DNA of 64,000 nucleotides from the NCBI GenBank assembly GCA_949130495.1, contig OX422207.1, positions 709,996,456 to 710,060,455 on the forward strand, written 5' to 3'. The notes beneath the pieces are model-generated. The model saw nothing but the letters and a program-made list of their open reading frames with translations. It was not told the DNA's origin and searched no databases. This DNA comes from Sambucus nigra. Lineage: Eukaryota > Streptophyta > Magnoliopsida > Dipsacales > Adoxaceae. A program made the translations under genes and the position numbers. This document shows positions 60,749 to 64,000 of this stretch, in pieces (within the stretch, counting starts at the first letter, position 1; each line of letters starts with the position of its first letter).

Positions 60749-61120
60749 ATGTTCAAAATGAACAAACCCCTCTCTAAATTTTCAAATCTACCACAACGAT
60801 ACTGGTTTAAGAACTGCGAAGGAGATGGTGGTGCAGAAGAACTAGTACCGGAATGGTGTTTCTTGGTTAAATATGGGATTCCCTGCGTTGTATTTGACAA
60901 AAAAAATCAAATACAAAAAATTAGGTTTAAAGAACAAAGAAGATGGAGTCCTATAATGGGAGAGTTTCAGCTCTTGGTGAAGCACGCCAAGAGTGTCATA
61001 AACTCAAAGAGGATCCCAAAGTCGAGAGCACTAACACGTAGAAGCAGTGAAATTTATGGAATCCAACTGCTAAAAATTGAATTAATACTAAATAAGGCTA
61101 AAATATCATTGTGGAGGTGA
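60749..61120 (+). CDS. Hypothetical ORF, unrecognised
   Basis: A 123-codon open frame starts MFKMNKPLSKF and is rich in Lys, Arg and aromatic residues (QRYWFKN, KEQRRWSP, LLVKHAK). The composition looks more protein-like than the neighbouring chance ORFs: Trp and Cys are placed within hydrophobic patterns, and there is no low complexity. I do not recognise the family and see no signal peptide or membrane segment. It could be a piece of a transposon or an endogenous viral sequence, a conserved exon, or chance. The surroundings offer no partner genes. Confidence 0.25.
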   Translation: MFKMNKPLSKFSNLPQRYWFKNCEGDGGAEELVPEWCFLVKYGIPCVVFDKKNQIQKIRFKEQRRWSPIMGEFQLLVKHAKSVINSKRIPKSRALTRRSSEIYGIQLLKIELILNKAKISLWR

Positions 61121-61540
61121 AGAATAACTCCAAAATGTGTCAAATAGAAAGATATTCTTTAAATCCATAAAAAAATTCCAAAAAGATCGTAATGTTACCA
61201 TTCTAGAAATAAAAGATGAAGAAAATTTTACAAGAATATTTCTAGATGTTGAACTTTTAAGGGATGATCAGATGAACTTTCTAAAGCTCAAAACATAAAG
61301 GTACGAATGCAAGCTTTGCCTTTTAACTGGTCGCTAGTGTTGGTGTAGTGAACAAAACTGTTGTTGTGGCGATGGAGCCTCAATAGTTATGCATTTGACC
61401 AGAGAAATTTCAAAACCCTAATGTGAGTGTTTGATACAATTGAACAACCCAAAAGACTCAAAGTGATAAATCTCATATCCACTGACTAAATGACTTTAAC
61501 TAATAGGAGTTGACATGTTTACTTTATAAATCGTCATAGT
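61121..61540. other. Sequence without recognised features
   Basis: AT-rich, no coding region or element termini seen. Confidence 0.35.
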
Positions 61541-62766
61541 CAAGTGTAGTGACAAAATTTTCAATTGAGTCTTAATGTAGTTTTGACTTATTCCCGAAAC
61601 AAAACATGTTTGAGTCATAGGTCGATTTTTATTGTCAAGATCCCACATAGACTATGACGTGTCGAAGTTTACTTGAAGATGTTGCGATAAATCTTCAAGG
61701 AATTTAATAATATTAAATTTTATTTGGTACGGTTTATTCATCTTCAAAGTTTAATTGCATTCCGATATCACTCCTGTATGAATGCATATTATTAATGGGA
61801 CTCGGAATTAATTTTCTTAAAAATAAAGATGTTATTTTTGATAAATAAATGCTTTCTAAAATGTTTGAACTGTTTGAAACTGTTTAGAGTTAGTTTTAAT
61901 CTAATAGGGTCGAATTAGAGTTGGTTTAAATTAGGACACTAATCTCGCGCGTCGTTCAAGTGAGATTCCACGTCGTTCGAACGACATGTCATCTCGTTCG
62001 CGCAACAAGTCTAGTCGTTCGAATGAACCACCACCTTTAGAAAAATATATATAGGCGTGGTTCCTTCATATTTCGTGGGTGTTCATTCTACAAATACAAT
62101 ATACCATCCAGAGAGTTTATGCACACATGTTTACAAAGGTTTTTTCAAGTTTAAAACATCCTTTGAGTTTTAGAAGATCTGAGTTATCATTACTATATGT
62201 TATGTGAACTTGTTTACACTAATAAGAAGTTTTTAATTGTTATACAATTGTGGGGTTTTGCGATGAAGAAGCGAAGAAGGTTACTTTCGTGTTTAACATC
62301 GTAGATGACACAAAGCCATACCGGTGGATACCGGAACATACGTGGATGCGTGTGTTGTAGACGAGCATCGTATGAGAAGGCTACTTTATGCGTGGACACT
62401 ATGAGAGGTCTGGTTAAATATCAGAGGAGCGTCAATTCTCGTGGGTGGATCAACTCATTGAGTAAGACTACTGTCTATCTTTGTAAAACCATATTCATAG
62501 TGATAGTCTAGGTTGGGTCGTCCGAGGTTATTTCCCGTTTGTGGGTTTCCTTGTACATATGGAGTTGTGGATATTCTTTTCTTTATTTTACTTGCTTTAA
62601 TCACTAGATGGATGTTTATGATTAATCAAGATAAAATTTGATTAAGTTCGAAATTGTTCACAACTTGGTGGGAATTATAAATTAGAAAAAGGTTTTTCAC
62701 TCAAATAGAATCTGCTTTTGTCATCGTTAAACAACTTTCCACATAAGAAATTAAAAGGGACCATTA
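61541..62766 (+). mobile_element. LTR of a third Copia-type gag family (left edge uncertain)
   Basis: The right end is set by the PBS at 62770: the LTR ends CCATTA followed by AAT, exactly as the array-terminal LTR ends CTTCTTA followed by AAT. The LTR holds a cluster of TCGTTCGAACGA-type palindromes and a TATA-like ATATATATA near 62044-62052. I could not identify its first base; a TG near 61543 is possible. Different palindromes and sequence set it apart from the CGGATCGGTCCG families although the gag is related. Confidence 0.55.
61941..62025. repeat. TCGTTCGAACGA palindrome cluster
   Basis: There is a perfect 14-bp palindrome GTCGTTCGAACGAC at 61972-61985, flanked by partial copies (GTCGTTCAAG, CTCGTTCGCGC, GTCGTTCGAATGA) within 85 bp. 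It lies in U3 about 60 bp upstream of a TATA-like stretch. Confidence 0.85.
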
Positions 62767-62769
62767 AAT

Positions 62770-62784
62770 TGGTATCAGAGATAC
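62770..62784 (+). promoter_or_regulatory. Primer-binding site of the third gag family
   Basis: TGGTATCAGAGATAC agrees with the initiator-Met PBS over its first 11 bases and then diverges from the other two elements. Confidence 0.75.
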
Positions 62785-62826
62785 AAAACATATTTTTATT
62801 GTGTTTCATCCCTTATGTTCTTTGAA

Positions 62827-63213
62827 ATGAATTTTGGAGGTTTTGAAAGTTTTCGTGCTCCCGTTTTTTATGGAAAAAATTATGCTCAATTCGAAAATGT
62901 GAATGAGAAGTTCTTTAAAATCTATTGATGAGCGTGTGTGGTTAACAGTTGAAAAGGATCGGACACCACCAGTCACACGAGATGGTGAGGTCACTAGCTT
63001 GAAACCCGCTGAGTCATGGGTTGATGCTGAACATATGCTTGCACTGTACAACTCTAAAGGTCTGCATGTAATTTCCTCACATGTCACACCGGAAGAGTAT
63101 AATAGAATTATGACTTGTGAAACTTCAAAAGAGTCTTGGGATACACTTTCACTTACTCACGAGGGCACTAGCACGGTTAGGGCGTCTAAGTTACAAAACC
63201 TCACTACACAGTT
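62827..63213 (+). pseudogene. gag: Copia-type gag, frameshifted and truncated
   Basis: It starts with ATG at 62827 and reads MNFGGFESFRAPVFYGKNYAQ, then shifts frame between about 62883 and 62905. The DUF4219/UBN2 part continues with MRSSLKSIDERVW, MTCETSKESWDTL and ASKLQNLTTQF. The alignment with the other two gags ends at 63213, where an unrelated sequence begins. About 130 of roughly 600 residues remain, with no zinc knuckle. Compared with the array gag it is clearly a more distant relative (for example SWVDAEHM for AWTEDDYK). Confidence 0.82.
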
Positions 63214-64000
63214 TGTGCCACACCCCAAACCCAAATCCATTCTAATCATTTGTTTTCATAACAATTAAATCATGATCCTTGGTACATTTGAAATATAATC
63301 CACTTATCAATATTTATGTGCATAATGAATATAATACTATTCATATACCATGACTTAATCAACGTCAGAGTCATAATTAGCAATTATACATTATTATGCT
63401 TAACTATTACAAACATCAAATCAACCCATGATAATGCAATATATACAATGTGTGAGTTTATCAAAATCTTCAGTGTGACAATGATAAAATCCCCATATGT
63501 AAACCCCAACTCTCTCAACCGGTGCAATTCTCAAAATCGCCCACTATAGGGTATCCGAACTGTTAGCGTACAAACCTAAAAATGTTAAAATATAAACCAT
63601 AAGCATTAATCTTAGTGAGGTACTCCTTCTTTTCAATGAATTAACAGTTCTATATCAAATCCGTGGATATAAAATCCAAAAAATCCTGCCCATTAGCAAT
63701 AACAAATTCTGGAACATAGGTTCCAACAAATATTTGTCATGAGGCAAAACAAATCATTGGATATTTGTCTAATTCCAATCCTAGATCATAAAACCCAAAC
63801 CAATCCTGGATATTTGAATATCCAAACAAATCCTGAATACCAAAGTATTCAAACAAATCCTTCTCTTAGAGCTATATTTAAATCAAACATATTATTTGCA
63901 TATCTATCAATACACTCACCTTGGCAACTTATCAGGCTTTTCATTTTACTTTGTCTGGTACTTGTTCAACCGATTATTCCTCCTCTCCTATTATTCTCCC
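63214..64000. mobile_element. Probable start of another LTR, cutting the gag
   Basis: The new sequence begins TGTGCCACACCCCAAACC, a typical plant gypsy LTR terminus, exactly where gag homology stops. The rest is non-coding to the window end, so orientation and length cannot be settled. Confidence 0.45.

Overview
The window looks like gene-poor, transposon-rich nuclear DNA of a flowering plant. The evidence is plant LTR retrotransposons of the Copia, Ty3/gypsy and Tat-type lineages, primer-binding sites complementary to plant initiator-Met tRNA, UBN2/DUF4219-type Copia gag proteins, long AT microsatellites and no intact host gene. I cannot name the species.

Layout. 1-2.2 kb: decayed 3' end of a Copia element (RT/RNase H remnants, polypurine tract, start of the 3' LTR). 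2.2-5.2 kb: AT microsatellites, homopolymer tracts and MITE-like debris. 5.2-7.15 kb: a gypsy-type LTR remnant, interrupted at 7152-12537 by a structurally complete but non-autonomous gag-only LTR element on the minus strand (962-bp LTRs, 5-bp target duplication, PBS, PPT, gag with two in-frame TGA stops, no pol).

12.685-45.304 kb: the dominant feature, a head-to-tail array of 14 nearly identical 2,372-bp units. Each unit is a rearranged piece of a sister family of the gag-only element: the first ~325 bp of the LTR, ~204 bp of foreign filler ending in a hairpin, the last ~93 codons of gag with a damaged zinc knuckle, the 3' non-coding region and the polypurine tract. A 200-N gap in unit 6 hides at least 788 bp. 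The array ends in a full LTR (45305-46384), a duplicated PBS and the first part of gag, which stops abruptly at 47332. This looks like an LTR retrotransposon being converted into a long-monomer satellite.

47.3-52.9 kb: a broken minus-strand Ty3/gypsy element (RT, protease, gag zinc knuckles, PBS, LTR) next to a related LTR in the opposite orientation. 53.3-58.7 kb: a decayed plus-strand Tat-lineage pol (RNase H, integrase) followed by a minus-strand ORF region resembling the 'putative gypsy type transposon' (Transposase_28) family, which fits the antisense ORF known downstream of pol in Tat-lineage elements. 58.7-61.5 kb: unassigned sequence with one unrecognised 123-codon ORF. 61.5-63.2 kb: a third Copia-type LTR, PBS and frameshifted gag, cut off at 63214 by what looks like the start of another LTR.

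No gene here appears able to make an intact protein of known function. The genes relate to one another as nested or abutting retroelements, not as a pathway. The observations most worth following are the retrotransposon-derived satellite, the clusters of short palindromes in several unrelated LTRs, the duplicated PBS and the Tat antisense ORF.
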